11,496 bases of DNA from assembly GCA_964195005.1 (NCBI GenBank), contig CAXMOO010000019.1:1-11496 (forward strand), in the 5' to 3' direction. The stretch is from JAUXLW01 sp964195005 (GTDB taxonomy: Bacteria; Actinomycetota; Acidimicrobiia; Spongiisociales; SHLN01). This document shows positions 1 through 6,167 of the stretch, piece after piece; position 1 is the first letter of the stretch; each line of letters opens with the position of its first letter. The notes below the pieces were generated by a model. It made no database searches, was not told where the DNA came from, and saw nothing but the letters and a program-made list of their open reading frames with translations. The translations under genes were made by a program, and so were the position numbers.

Positions 1-2
1 AG

Positions 3-629
3 ATTGCCAACTACGCGCGGGCCCACACCACGGCCCCCGACTCGCTGCAGGTGGAACTGACCGAAGCCACACTGGCCCGTACAACCGCGCCGTCAATGCA
101 AATCAGCCAGGAGCAGGCCACCTTTATGACTCTGCTCACACAGGCAATCCAACCTGAGCTGGCGATCGAGGTCGGGACGTTCACCGGCTACTCGGCACTG
201 GCGGTGGCGCGGGCCTTGCCCGTTGGGGGGCGCCTGATCTGTTGCGACATCTCCGAGGAGTGGACCGCCATCGCCCGTAAATTCTGGGAGCGAGCCGGGG
301 TGGCCGACCGGATCGACCTTCGAATCGGGCCGGCACTCGACACCTTGCGGGAGCTTCCCTCAGAGCCGGCCGTCGACCTGGCCTTCATCGATGCAGACAA
401 GACCGGGTACGTGGACTACTACGAAGAGCTCGTGCCCCGTTTAGCGCCAAACGGGCTGATCCTCGTCGACAATGTTCTGTGGAGCGGGCGGGTTCTGGAA
501 CCCGGCGAACCAGGGTCGGACACGGAGGCGCTGCACAAGTTCAACGATCACGTGAGAGATGACCCGCGGACGACGGTCGTGCTGTTGCCGATCAGCGACG
601 GCGTCAGCGTTATTGGGCTGGCAGGATAA
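3..629 (+). CDS. Class I SAM-dependent O-methyltransferase (caffeoyl-CoA OMT-like family), 5' partial
   Basis: The protein transfers a methyl group from S-adenosylmethionine to a hydroxyl acceptor. The family (Methyltransf_3, related to caffeoyl-CoA and catechol O-methyltransferases) usually has about 215-225 residues and needs a divalent metal. The open frame runs to the left edge without a stop. The residues before the GTG at 51 (IANYARAHTT, APDSLQ) fit the family's N-terminal helix, so that GTG is internal and the true start is outside, probably only 5-15 codons away. Seen: the SAM-binding motif EVGTFTGYSALAVA (bases about 168-209), the acidic end of strand 2 (CCDIS), the metal/catalytic segment FIDADKTGYVDYYEEL (about 384-431) and LVDNVLWSGRV. 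The stop is TAA at 627-629. The substrate cannot be told from sequence. An 84-nt gap separates it from the next gene, so co-transcription is possible but not shown. The family is certain; the role is unknown. Confidence 0.93.
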   Translation: MANYARAHTTAPDSLQVELTEATLARTTAPSMQISQEQATFMTLLTQAIQPELAIEVGTFTGYSALAVARALPVGGRLICCDISEEWTAIARKFWERAGVADRIDLRIGPALDTLRELPSEPAVDLAFIDADKTGYVDYYEELVPRLAPNGLILVDNVLWSGRVLEPGEPGSDTEALHKFNDHVRDDPRTTVVLLPISDGVSVIGLAG

Positions 630-684
630 GCCCGGCAGAAAGCCATCAACTCCGGAACCGGGAATTACCTTGCCCGCGAGGTAG

Positions 685-704
685 TTGTGATTATGAAATC
701 ACAA
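685..704. promoter_or_regulatory. Perfect 8-bp inverted repeat upstream of the DUF427 gene, touching its ribosome binding site
   Basis: TTGTGATT and AATCACAA are exact reverse complements separated by ATGA. The right half-site shares its last two bases (AA, 703-704) with the Shine-Dalgarno AAGGAG at 703-708 of the gene starting at 714. As DNA it resembles an operator for a dimeric helix-turn-helix regulator. It contains TGTGA and TCACA, the CRP half-sites, but 8 bases apart instead of the usual 6. As RNA it would be a short A-U-rich hairpin next to the ribosome binding site. The symmetry is seen directly; the role is inferred. Confidence 0.5.
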
Positions 705-713
705 GGAGATGAC

Positions 714-1472
714 ATGACAGACACCAAACAGCGGGGTCGAGTCCGCATACAAGACGGACACAAACACGTTCGGATCTACCTCGGTGGCGAACTGATTGCC
801 GAAACCACCCGACCCAAGCTGGTTTGGGAGAGGCCTTACTACCCGGTGTACTACTTCCCACAAGAAGACGTCCGCATGGAGCTGCTCCAGCCGACAGATC
901 ACGAAAAGCGCTCTCCCAGCCGCGGGACCGCCGGCTATTTCACCGTCAAGGGCGGAGACAAGGTGGCAGAGAACGCCGCCTACAGCTATGCGGAAAGCCG
1001 ACTCGATGAAATCGAGGGGATGATTGCGTTTCACTGGAGCGCGATGGACGCCTGGTTCGAAGAAGACGAGGAGGTCTTCGTTCACGCCCGCGACCCCTAC
1101 ACGAGAGTGGATGCCCTGCCGAGCTCACGCCACGTCGAGGTCAAGATCGATGGCGTAACTGTGGCGGACACCAGAAAACCCACCTTGCTCTTCGAGACCG
1201 GGCTCCCCACTCGCTATTACCTCCCGCTCACCGACGTGCGAATGGATCTGCTGCGCCCCAGCGAAACGCTGACGCAATGCCCCTACAAGGGTGAGGCCAA
1301 CTACTTCTCAGTGGAAGTGGGTGGCGAGCTGCATGACGACATCGTCTGGTACTACAAGTACCCGGTCGAAGAAAGCTCCCGCATCGCCGGCATGGTCAGC
1401 TTCTACAACGAGAAGGTCGACATCTACGTCGACGGCGAGATTGAAGATCGTCCCAAGACGATGTTCAGCTAG
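714..1472 (+). CDS. Tandem DUF427 domain protein
   Basis: This 252-residue protein carries two copies of the DUF427 fold, a small beta-rich domain whose biochemical role is not firmly established. Repeat 1 covers about residues 16-126 and repeat 2 about residues 138-240. The internal duplication is plain: YYFPQEDVRMELLQPT (46-61) matches YYLPLTDVRMDLLRPS (168-183), and GTAGYFTV (71-78) matches GEANYFSV (193-200). Each repeat ends with a similar tail (IEGMIAFHW, 100-108; IAGMVSFYN, 224-232). No signal peptide or membrane segment is visible, so it is probably cytosolic. The ATG at 714 was chosen because AAGGAG (703-708) lies 5 nt upstream; the in-frame GTG at 687 has no such site. The inverted repeat at 685-704 suggests control at this start. 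The last base of the TAG stop is also the first base of the palindromic element at 1472-1630. Confidence 0.92.
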   Translation: MTDTKQRGRVRIQDGHKHVRIYLGGELIAETTRPKLVWERPYYPVYYFPQEDVRMELLQPTDHEKRSPSRGTAGYFTVKGGDKVAENAAYSYAESRLDEIEGMIAFHWSAMDAWFEEDEEVFVHARDPYTRVDALPSSRHVEVKIDGVTVADTRKPTLLFETGLPTRYYLPLTDVRMDLLRPSETLTQCPYKGEANYFSVEVGGELHDDIVWYYKYPVEESSRIAGMVSFYNEKVDIYVDGEIEDRPKTMFS

Positions 1473-1630
1473 TGTCCTGCGTCGTAAGTTTGTGCTGATA
1501 TCGCCGAGGACTCGGCGTTCATGGCAAGGATGCAGGACGAAGGCATAGTGGGGCTACGTCGAGGACGAGGACGCAGCCAGGGGCGTCGAGGCCCGGCGAG
1601 ATTCTGTACAGGACTTGTGACGCGGGACAC
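1472..1630. mobile_element. Candidate MITE / foldback element 1 (159 bp) with terminal inverted repeats
   Basis: The two ends are inverted repeats. The left end GTGTCCTGCGTCGTAAGT (1472-1489) matches the reverse complement of the right end, GTGTCCCGCGTCACAAGT (1630-1613), at 14 or more of 18 positions, and the differences are transitions. The match continues inwards with small gaps to about 1525 on the left and 1576 on the right (TCGCCG, CTCGGCG against CTCGACG, TGGC). The element is thus a diverged palindrome with arms of about 54 bp and a 50-nt centre. The left arm also holds a local perfect repeat, CGCCGAG-GA-CTCGGCG (1502-1517). No transposase frame and no clear target duplication is visible. 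It fills most of the gap between the DUF427 gene and the sigma factor. A bidirectional RNA structure is the alternative reading. Confidence 0.55.
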
Positions 1631-1631
1631 G

Positions 1632-1645
1632 AGTGCGGAGGCACT
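1632..1645. repeat. Short inverted repeat in the leader of the sigma factor gene
   Basis: AGTGC and GCACT form a perfect 5-bp inverted repeat around GGAG, directly after the candidate MITE and about 37 nt before the sigma factor start. It could be a small hairpin or operator in the leader. It is short enough to occur by chance. Confidence 0.2.
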
Positions 1646-1681
1646 GCAACCAATAGCCGCCGGGCGGGGTTCTTGTCTTTG

Positions 1682-2227
1682 ATGGCAACAGATACAGTCG
1701 GGCTTGTGAACGGACGGCTCGCCAACAATCTCGACGGGGCATTCCCCGATCTGGTTCGAAACCTGCAGCACGGCGTGTATTCGGGAGTCCTCCGCATGGT
1801 GCCCTCGGCGGCCGATGCCGAGGACGTCACCCAGGAAACCTTCATCCGTGCCTACCGGGCCCTCAGCGAGTATGAGCCCGCTCGAATCCGGGAGTTGAAT
1901 CTCCGCGGCTGGATATGGACCATTGCGCTGAACCTATGCCGCAACGCGGCTCGAACCCGCAGCCGTCGGCCGCGAACCGTCGAGTTAGTTCGTGACGCCT
2001 TCGACACGGCACCAGGGCCGGATGCACTGGCTATCGAAGAAGCCGACCTCGACTACTGGTCACAGATGCTCGCCAAGCTTCCCCCCGCCCAGCGTCGGGC
2101 TGTGGTGTTACGTCATGTCGTCGGCCTCACATACGACGAGATCGCCGTCGCCACCAGACGTCCGCCGGGAACAGTGAAGGCCGACGTTCACCGTGGAATC
2201 AAGAAGCTCAAGGAGGTGCTCGCATGA
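1682..2227 (+). CDS. RNA polymerase sigma factor, sigma-70 family, ECF subfamily
   Basis: This 181-residue protein has the two domains of an ECF (extracytoplasmic function) sigma factor. Region sigma-2 spans about residues 17-95, with the core-binding and -10 helices DAEDVTQETFIRAYRAL (45-61) and GWIWTIALNLCRNAART (76-92). A charged linker follows. Region sigma-4, about 122-180, reads LPPAQRRAVVLRHVVGLTY, then DEIA and the recognition helix PPGTVKADVHRGIKKLKE (161-178). No membrane segment or C-terminal extension is seen. The ATG at 1682 is preferred over the TTG at 1673, but no strong Shine-Dalgarno precedes either, so the start is uncertain. Its stop overlaps the next gene's ATG (ATGA, 2224-2227), so the two are probably translationally coupled. 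That position normally holds an anti-sigma gene, but here it encodes a DNA alkyltransferase. The promoter must lie within or just after the palindromic element. Confidence 0.93.
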   Translation: MATDTVGLVNGRLANNLDGAFPDLVRNLQHGVYSGVLRMVPSAADAEDVTQETFIRAYRALSEYEPARIRELNLRGWIWTIALNLCRNAARTRSRRPRTVELVRDAFDTAPGPDALAIEEADLDYWSQMLAKLPPAQRRAVVLRHVVGLTYDEIAVATRRPPGTVKADVHRGIKKLKEVLA

Positions 2228-2991
2228 TTGAAGAAACGCTCGCCGGCCTCGCCACCACGGCACCGGAAACTGTGGAACCGCAGGTGCTGCTGGCAACCGG
2301 CCACGCCGACGGCTACGTCACGCAGCGGGGCCCGACCGGGAACATGTTCGTTGCGTTCAACCCGCGCGGCATCTCTTTTGTGGACCTGGGTGATGACGCT
2401 GCGGCGTTCGAGGCCTACTTCGTAGAGCTGTTCGACCGCCCGGTGTTTCGAGTCACCCGGTTGCCGGCCCGGTTGGCGGGCGCCCTGGAGAGAGCCCTTG
2501 CCACCAACCGGCTCGGCAACCTCTCCATTGACTGGAGCGGGATGAGCGAGTTCCAACAGACCGTGCTCCGCAAGACGGCGCAGATTCTGCCCGGGGAGGT
2601 TCGGCCTTACTCCTGGATCGCCAAGGAGATTGGCAACCCCGGGGCCGTGCGCGCTGTGGGCACTGCTCTGGCGAGGAACCCGGTGCCGGTGGTCGTGCCA
2701 TGCCACCGGGTGGTGCGCAACGACGGCCATCTCGGGAACTACTTCCACGGAACCAAAGTCAAGCGGGCCATCCTCGAAGCGGAAGGATTGGACGTGGCAG
2801 CACTGGAGAGCTTGGCCACCAGGGGAATCAAGCTGACCGGGAGCGACACGACCAATATCTTCTGCAACCCGACATGTCGCGACGCCAGGCGGACCACCCC
2901 CAAACATACCGTCGAGTTCCGTGACGAGGCCCAAGCGCGGGCTGCCGGGTACCGACCCTGCAAGCACTGCCGCCCCGAAGTCGCCGCCTAA
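2224..2991 (+). CDS. Methylated-DNA-protein cysteine methyltransferase with C-terminal Ada-type zinc domain
   Basis: A 255-residue DNA alkylation repair protein. Residues about 25-105 form the family's N-terminal domain. Residues about 107-190 are the catalytic domain of O6-alkylguanine-DNA alkyltransferase, with the arginine-finger segment AVRAVGTALARNP (141-153) and the acceptor Cys160 in PVVVPCHRV. The alkyl group moves irreversibly to that cysteine. A second module, about 205-252, matches the zinc domain of E. coli Ada, with Cys214, Cys218, Cys246 and Cys249. The spacing (4, 28, 3) is nearly that of Ada (Cys38, 42, 69, 72; 4, 27, 3), where Cys38 accepts methyl from phosphotriesters and switches Ada into an activator. 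In Ada this domain is N-terminal and followed by an AraC-type DNA-binding domain; here the order is reversed and that DNA-binding domain is absent. The gene overlaps the sigma factor by 4 nt. Catalytic identity is firm; a sensing role is inferred. Confidence 0.95.
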   Translation: MIEETLAGLATTAPETVEPQVLLATGHADGYVTQRGPTGNMFVAFNPRGISFVDLGDDAAAFEAYFVELFDRPVFRVTRLPARLAGALERALATNRLGNLSIDWSGMSEFQQTVLRKTAQILPGEVRPYSWIAKEIGNPGAVRAVGTALARNPVPVVVPCHRVVRNDGHLGNYFHGTKVKRAILEAEGLDVAALESLATRGIKLTGSDTTNIFCNPTCRDARRTTPKHTVEFRDEAQARAAGYRPCKHCRPEVAA

Positions 2992-3040
2992 CGAGAGCCC
3001 GGGCCCCAATACCGGCTCCCTGACGGGTAGCTTGGATGCC

Positions 3041-3640
3041 ATGGACGACGCCGTTCAGCCGCGCTCCACGTTGCTTGCGTTAACCCGGGTGCTCGGCGGG
3101 GCCTTGCTTCTCATGTGGGCAGTCGAGATCCTCGACACCTACGCGTTCGATAGCGATCTGCAAACCCACGGCATCGAACCGCGACAAATAGACGGCCTCG
3201 AGGGCGTGATCTTCGCTCCCTTCCTTCACGCCGGCTGGAGCCACATCATCTCGAACTCAATCCCCTTTGTGGTGCTGGGCGGGCTGGTGATGTTGTCCGG
3301 CATCCGCAAGTGGATCACTGCCACGGCCATCATCACAGTTGGGGCCGGCCTGGCCACGTGGTTGTTCGCCAGGGCCGGCAACCACATCGGTGCCTCAATT
3401 CTGGTGTTCGGGTACTTCGGGTTCTTGCTTGGCTCCGGCTGGTTTGAGAGAAGCATCAAGGCAATCGGAATCTCAGTGGTGGTCGCCATCTTCTACGGAG
3501 GGCTCATCTTCGGCGTGCTCCCTCGAGGCTCAGGCGTGAGCTGGGAAGGGCACCTGTTCGGCTTCATTGCCGGGGTGGTGGCGGCCGCCGTGCTCTCCGA
3601 TCGGAGGGCGGCTGCAAAAGCGAAGTCGGGCGAGGGTTGA
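3041..3640 (+). CDS. Rhomboid family intramembrane serine protease
   Basis: A 199-residue polytopic membrane protein with about six hydrophobic segments (roughly residues 12-30, 53-82, 92-111, 116-131, 141-161, 172-187). Rhomboids cleave substrates inside the membrane with a Ser-His dyad. Seen: the oxyanion-side motif HIISN (68-72, HxxxN) in the second helix, the nucleophile Ser119 in HIGAS (115-119), and His171 in WEGHLFGFIAG. The usual GxSG is here GASI, with isoleucine in place of the last glycine, so activity is likely but not certain. The ATG at 3041 is chosen because the frame extending upstream overlaps the previous gene and encodes a non-hydrophobic, Pro-rich stretch. It has only a weak ribosome binding site. 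It lies 49 nt after the alkyltransferase and its TGA overlaps the next gene's TTG (TTGA, 3637-3640). Its substrate and its reason for sitting in a DNA-repair operon are unknown. Confidence 0.92.
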   Translation: MDDAVQPRSTLLALTRVLGGALLLMWAVEILDTYAFDSDLQTHGIEPRQIDGLEGVIFAPFLHAGWSHIISNSIPFVVLGGLVMLSGIRKWITATAIITVGAGLATWLFARAGNHIGASILVFGYFGFLLGSGWFERSIKAIGISVVVAIFYGGLIFGVLPRGSGVSWEGHLFGFIAGVVAAAVLSDRRAAAKAKSGEG

Positions 3641-4650
3641 GGACACCATTGGCCAAGGAAACCTATCTCGAAGTTGAAGGTGAGCCTTTTCGGATCTCCA
3701 GTCCGGACAAGGTCATGTTCCCCGAACAAGGCTGGACCAAGCTCGACTTGGCGAACCATTTCGTCCTTACCGGTGAAGGCGCGCTGCGCGGTGTTTTCGG
3801 AAGGCCGACGATGCTCAAGCGCTGGCCCAACGGTGCGGGTGCCGAACCTTTTTACAACAAGCGAGCCAAACCCGGCGATGCCATGGAAACAGTCGAGATT
3901 CGCTTCCCGTCACAACGGCCGGGGCTCATGCGAGTTCCTCGCACGGTCACCGACGTGCTTCGCATGGCCCAGCTGAACTGTCTCGATCTCAACCCCTGGA
4001 ACGTCCGTGCGGAGGACATCGACCATCCCGATGAGCTCCGCATCGACCTCGACCCCACACCCGACATTCCGTTTACCGACGTACGAACGGTGGCTGCCTG
4101 GTGCCATGACTTCCTCATGCAGCACGGTCTGGTTGCATGGCCTAAGACCTCCGGCTCGCGAGGCATCCACATTTATGTACGGCTGGACCCGGAGTGGGAC
4201 TACTTCGAGGTGCGAAGAGCCGTGCTTGCTCTTGCCCGTGAAGCCGAAAAGCAACTCGACGGCCTTGCCACCACGGCATGGTGGAAGGAGGAGCGGGTCG
4301 GCGTGTTCATCGACTTCAATCAGAACGCTCGCGACAAGACCATCGCCTCTGCTTACTCAGTGCGGCCCACCGGCTTTGTGTCCGCACCTTTCTCGTGGGA
4401 TGAGCTCGACGAGATCGAGATCACCAGCTTCCCGATGGTGGGCTTTGCTAAACGTTGGGAAGCCGTCGGCGATCCCCATGAAGGGATCGACGACGGTCCC
4501 GGCCGATTGGAGAGCTTGCTCGAGCTGGTGGCGACCCATGAGGATGAGGGCATGGGCGATGCCCCGTGGCCGCCTCACTATCCCAAGCAGCCGGGAGAGC
4601 CTCCCCGGGTTCAGCCCTCTAAGCAGAGGCGCAAGGACGAGGACTACTGA
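3637..4650 (+). CDS. LigD-type primase/polymerase domain protein (stand-alone, PolD1-like)
   Basis: A 337-residue archaeo-eukaryotic-primase-type polymerase, the module found in LigD of bacterial end joining but here without ligase or nuclease domains. Such enzymes fill short gaps and add ribonucleotides or deoxyribonucleotides at DNA ends. Seen: the N-terminal SSPDKVMFPEQGWTKLDLA (21-39), the catalytic metal pair Asp137/Asp139 in RIDLDPTPD, the nucleotide-binding motif SGSRGIHIYV (172-181, His178), and the third acidic residue Asp226 in VFIDFNQN. The C-terminal tail after about residue 308 is Pro-rich and basic. The start is TTG either at 3637 (overlapping the rhomboid stop) or at 3649, where GAGG sits 6 nt upstream; no ATG fits. 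It ends 16 nt from the convergent ligase gene. In mycobacteria a stand-alone polymerase of this kind (PolD1) also neighbours LigC. No Ku gene is in the window, so a base-excision or gap-filling role is as plausible as end joining. Confidence 0.95.
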   Translation: MRTPLAKETYLEVEGEPFRISSPDKVMFPEQGWTKLDLANHFVLTGEGALRGVFGRPTMLKRWPNGAGAEPFYNKRAKPGDAMETVEIRFPSQRPGLMRVPRTVTDVLRMAQLNCLDLNPWNVRAEDIDHPDELRIDLDPTPDIPFTDVRTVAAWCHDFLMQHGLVAWPKTSGSRGIHIYVRLDPEWDYFEVRRAVLALAREAEKQLDGLATTAWWKEERVGVFIDFNQNARDKTIASAYSVRPTGFVSAPFSWDELDEIEITSFPMVGFAKRWEAVGDPHEGIDDGPGRLESLLELVATHEDEGMGDAPWPPHYPKQPGEPPRVQPSKQRRKDEDY

Positions 4651-4666
4651 GGGCTCCCCCGCCGGC

Positions 4667-5692
4667 TCAGCTTGCTACGACGTCGGCAAAACCAGGGCCC
4701 CGGGGGCGATCCAACTGGTCCATCGTGCACTCGGCGGCGTCTTTGTCGGGGCGCCACCGCTCGAGCCTGGTGGCATGCCGAAACCGGCTTTCGGTTAGCT
4801 GGTCGTAGCTCACCTGCACCACCACGCCCGGCTGAACCGGTGTCCAGGAGAGATCCTTGCCTGCCGACCAGCGGCTTTTGGCTCCCGGCATCCGCGCTTC
4901 GAACCCGAAAGACTCGTCGGACCGCAGCTGTTCGAACTGCTTCAACAGCTCCACCCGATCATGATCGGAAAAGCCCGAACAGTGGCCAATGAAGTGCAGC
5001 TCACCTTCGGCGTTGAACAAACCCAGGAGGAGTGAGCCGATCTTGCCGCCGTCCTTGTGCTCCCGATACCCCCCGACGACGCAATCGACGCTACGCCGGT
5101 GCTTCCACTTGATCATCTCCCGCTTGCCCTCCACGTAGGGACCGTCGAGCCTCTTGCAGACGATCCCGTCGCACCCGGCGGCTTCAAAATCATCGAACCA
5201 GCGGACCGCGACATCGAAGTCCTCCGTGGAGGGAGTGAGGTGCCACGAGTCCCCCAGGCCGGCAAACAGCTTCTCGAGGTGCTTACGCCGCTCGGCAAAT
5301 GGCTCGGAACGAAGATCCTTGCCTTGGAGTGCCAGGAGATCGAAGCCGACCAGGCTGGCCGGAGTCTCCTCAGCCAGAAGATTGATTCGGCTCTCGGCGG
5401 GATGGATGCGCAGTTGCAATGCGTCGAAACTCGTCCGATCGTCTCTCACCACCAGCACTTCTCCGTCGACGACGGTTCCCGAGGGCAACTGTGCCAGGGC
5501 CGACGCCAGCTCCGGAAAGTAACGCAAAAGGGGCTTCTGGTTCCTACTGTCGAGCCGCACATCGTCGCTCCAGGCGACGGCTCGGAACCCGTCCCACTTG
5601 GGCTCGTACCTCCACCCGGGGGGCTCGGGAGGCTTCTCCTTCACCCGGGCCTCCATGGTGGCGATGGGGGGTTCAAACGGCCATTTGCTCAT
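4667..5692 (-). CDS. ligC: ATP-dependent DNA ligase, LigC-like
   Basis: A 341-residue ligase that seals DNA nicks through an enzyme-adenylate intermediate. The nucleotidyltransferase domain (about 5-205) has motif I YEPKWDGFR with the adenylated Lys32, motif III VVDGEVLVV (75-83), motif IV CDGIVCKRLDGPY (174-186) and motif V KWKHRRSVDCVVGG (195-208). The OB-fold domain follows (about 209-320) with GSLLLGLF. The length and the IHPAESRINLLAEETPASLV region fit actinobacterial LigC rather than the longer LigB or full LigD. The ATG at 5692 was chosen because AAGGTG lies just upstream of it on the minus strand; the GTG at 5701 overlaps that site and is less likely. It converges on the polymerase gene with a 16-nt gap and diverges from archease. 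Ligase identity is firm; the LigC assignment rests on resemblance and the neighbouring polymerase. Confidence 0.94.
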   Translation of the reverse strand: MSKWPFEPPIATMEARVKEKPPEPPGWRYEPKWDGFRAVAWSDDVRLDSRNQKPLLRYFPELASALAQLPSGTVVDGEVLVVRDDRTSFDALQLRIHPAESRINLLAEETPASLVGFDLLALQGKDLRSEPFAERRKHLEKLFAGLGDSWHLTPSTEDFDVAVRWFDDFEAAGCDGIVCKRLDGPYVEGKREMIKWKHRRSVDCVVGGYREHKDGGKIGSLLLGLFNAEGELHFIGHCSGFSDHDRVELLKQFEQLRSDESFGFEARMPGAKSRWSAGKDLSWTPVQPGVVVQVSYDQLTESRFRHATRLERWRPDKDAAECTMDQLDRPRGPGFADVVAS

Positions 5693-5744
5693 GCATCTCA
5701 CCTTACCGGCGCGACCGGCGGCGCCGATGCGGAATAATCAACAC
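5693..5744. promoter_or_regulatory. Compact divergent promoter region between the DNA ligase and archease genes
   Basis: Only 52 bp separate the divergent starts. On the minus strand AAGGTG precedes the ligase ATG. On the plus strand no Shine-Dalgarno precedes the archease ATG, but AATAAT (5733-5738, 5 of 6 with TATAAT) ends 6 nt before it. That geometry would suit a leaderless transcript, which is common in actinobacteria. No convincing -35 hexamer is seen. The promoter reading is inferred. Confidence 0.35.
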
Positions 5745-6155
5745 ATGCGCTATGAGGTGATCTCCCATACAGCCGACACGGGCATCATCGCCTACGGAGT
5801 CACGCCCGAGGAACTGTTTGAAAACACCGCCTGGGGAATGTTCGACCTCATGTTCGACCTGGCCCAACTCGCGCCCGCCCACGACGTGCCGGTGATGGCA
5901 ACCGGCGACGGCGTTGAGGACCTGCTCGTGAACTGGCTTTCGGAGCTGCTGTTTCATGCCGAGACCCTCGACCTGGCGCTGTGCGACTTCACCATCGATC
6001 GTCTAGAGGAGGGAGGCGTGCAAGGCTCAGCGGGTGGAGTGCCCGTCGACGACGTGGTGTTGCGCGGGCCTCCAATCAAAGCGGTCACCTATCACGAGCT
6101 GTCGGTGACGGAGAATCCCGACGGCTGGTGGGCGCGCCTGATATTCGACGTGTGA
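5745..6155 (+). CDS. Archease (RtcB activator)
   Basis: A 136-residue protein of the archease family. Archease helps the RNA ligase RtcB form its guanylate intermediate and turn over, and is typically about 140 residues, as here. Seen: the N-terminal signature MRYEVISHTADTGIIAYG (1-18), with the conserved HTAD, then TPEELFENTAWGMFDLMFD, DLLVNWLSELLFHAETLDL, and the C-terminal AVTYHELSV followed by WWARLIFDV. The ATG at 5745 was chosen because it begins exactly at the family's usual N terminus; the frame is open further upstream but runs antisense into the ligase. It is 12 nt upstream of rtcB, so the two are surely co-transcribed. The conserved acidic metal-binding residues appear to be Asp11 and the Asp of the C-terminal IFDV. 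Confidence 0.95.
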   Translation: MRYEVISHTADTGIIAYGVTPEELFENTAWGMFDLMFDLAQLAPAHDVPVMATGDGVEDLLVNWLSELLFHAETLDLALCDFTIDRLEEGGVQGSAGGVPVDDVVLRGPPIKAVTYHELSVTENPDGWWARLIFDV

Positions 6156-6167
6156 CAGAATTCCGAT

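Noticed and set aside
685..704. A CRP or FNR binding site in the strict sense
   Set aside because: CRP half-sites are present but spaced by 8 rather than 6 bases, and the FNR core TTGAT-N4-ATCAA does not match, so only a generic operator or hairpin can be supported.
1472..1630. Remnant of a full insertion sequence with a transposase
   Set aside because: The interior is only about 50 nt and mostly arm sequence; no transposase-like reading frame is present.
1658..1681. An intrinsic terminator or attenuator at the GC-rich CCGCC/GGCGG before the sigma factor
   Set aside because: The loop would be a single base and the following bases are not a true T-run.
2188..3042. A 284-codon minus-strand frame opposite the alkyltransferase gene
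   Set aside because: The plus-strand frame has an intact active site and zinc ligands and is coupled to its neighbour; the antisense frame has no motif.
5057..5737. A 226-codon plus-strand frame opposite the DNA ligase
   Set aside because: The minus strand carries all ligase motifs; this frame is an antisense by-product.
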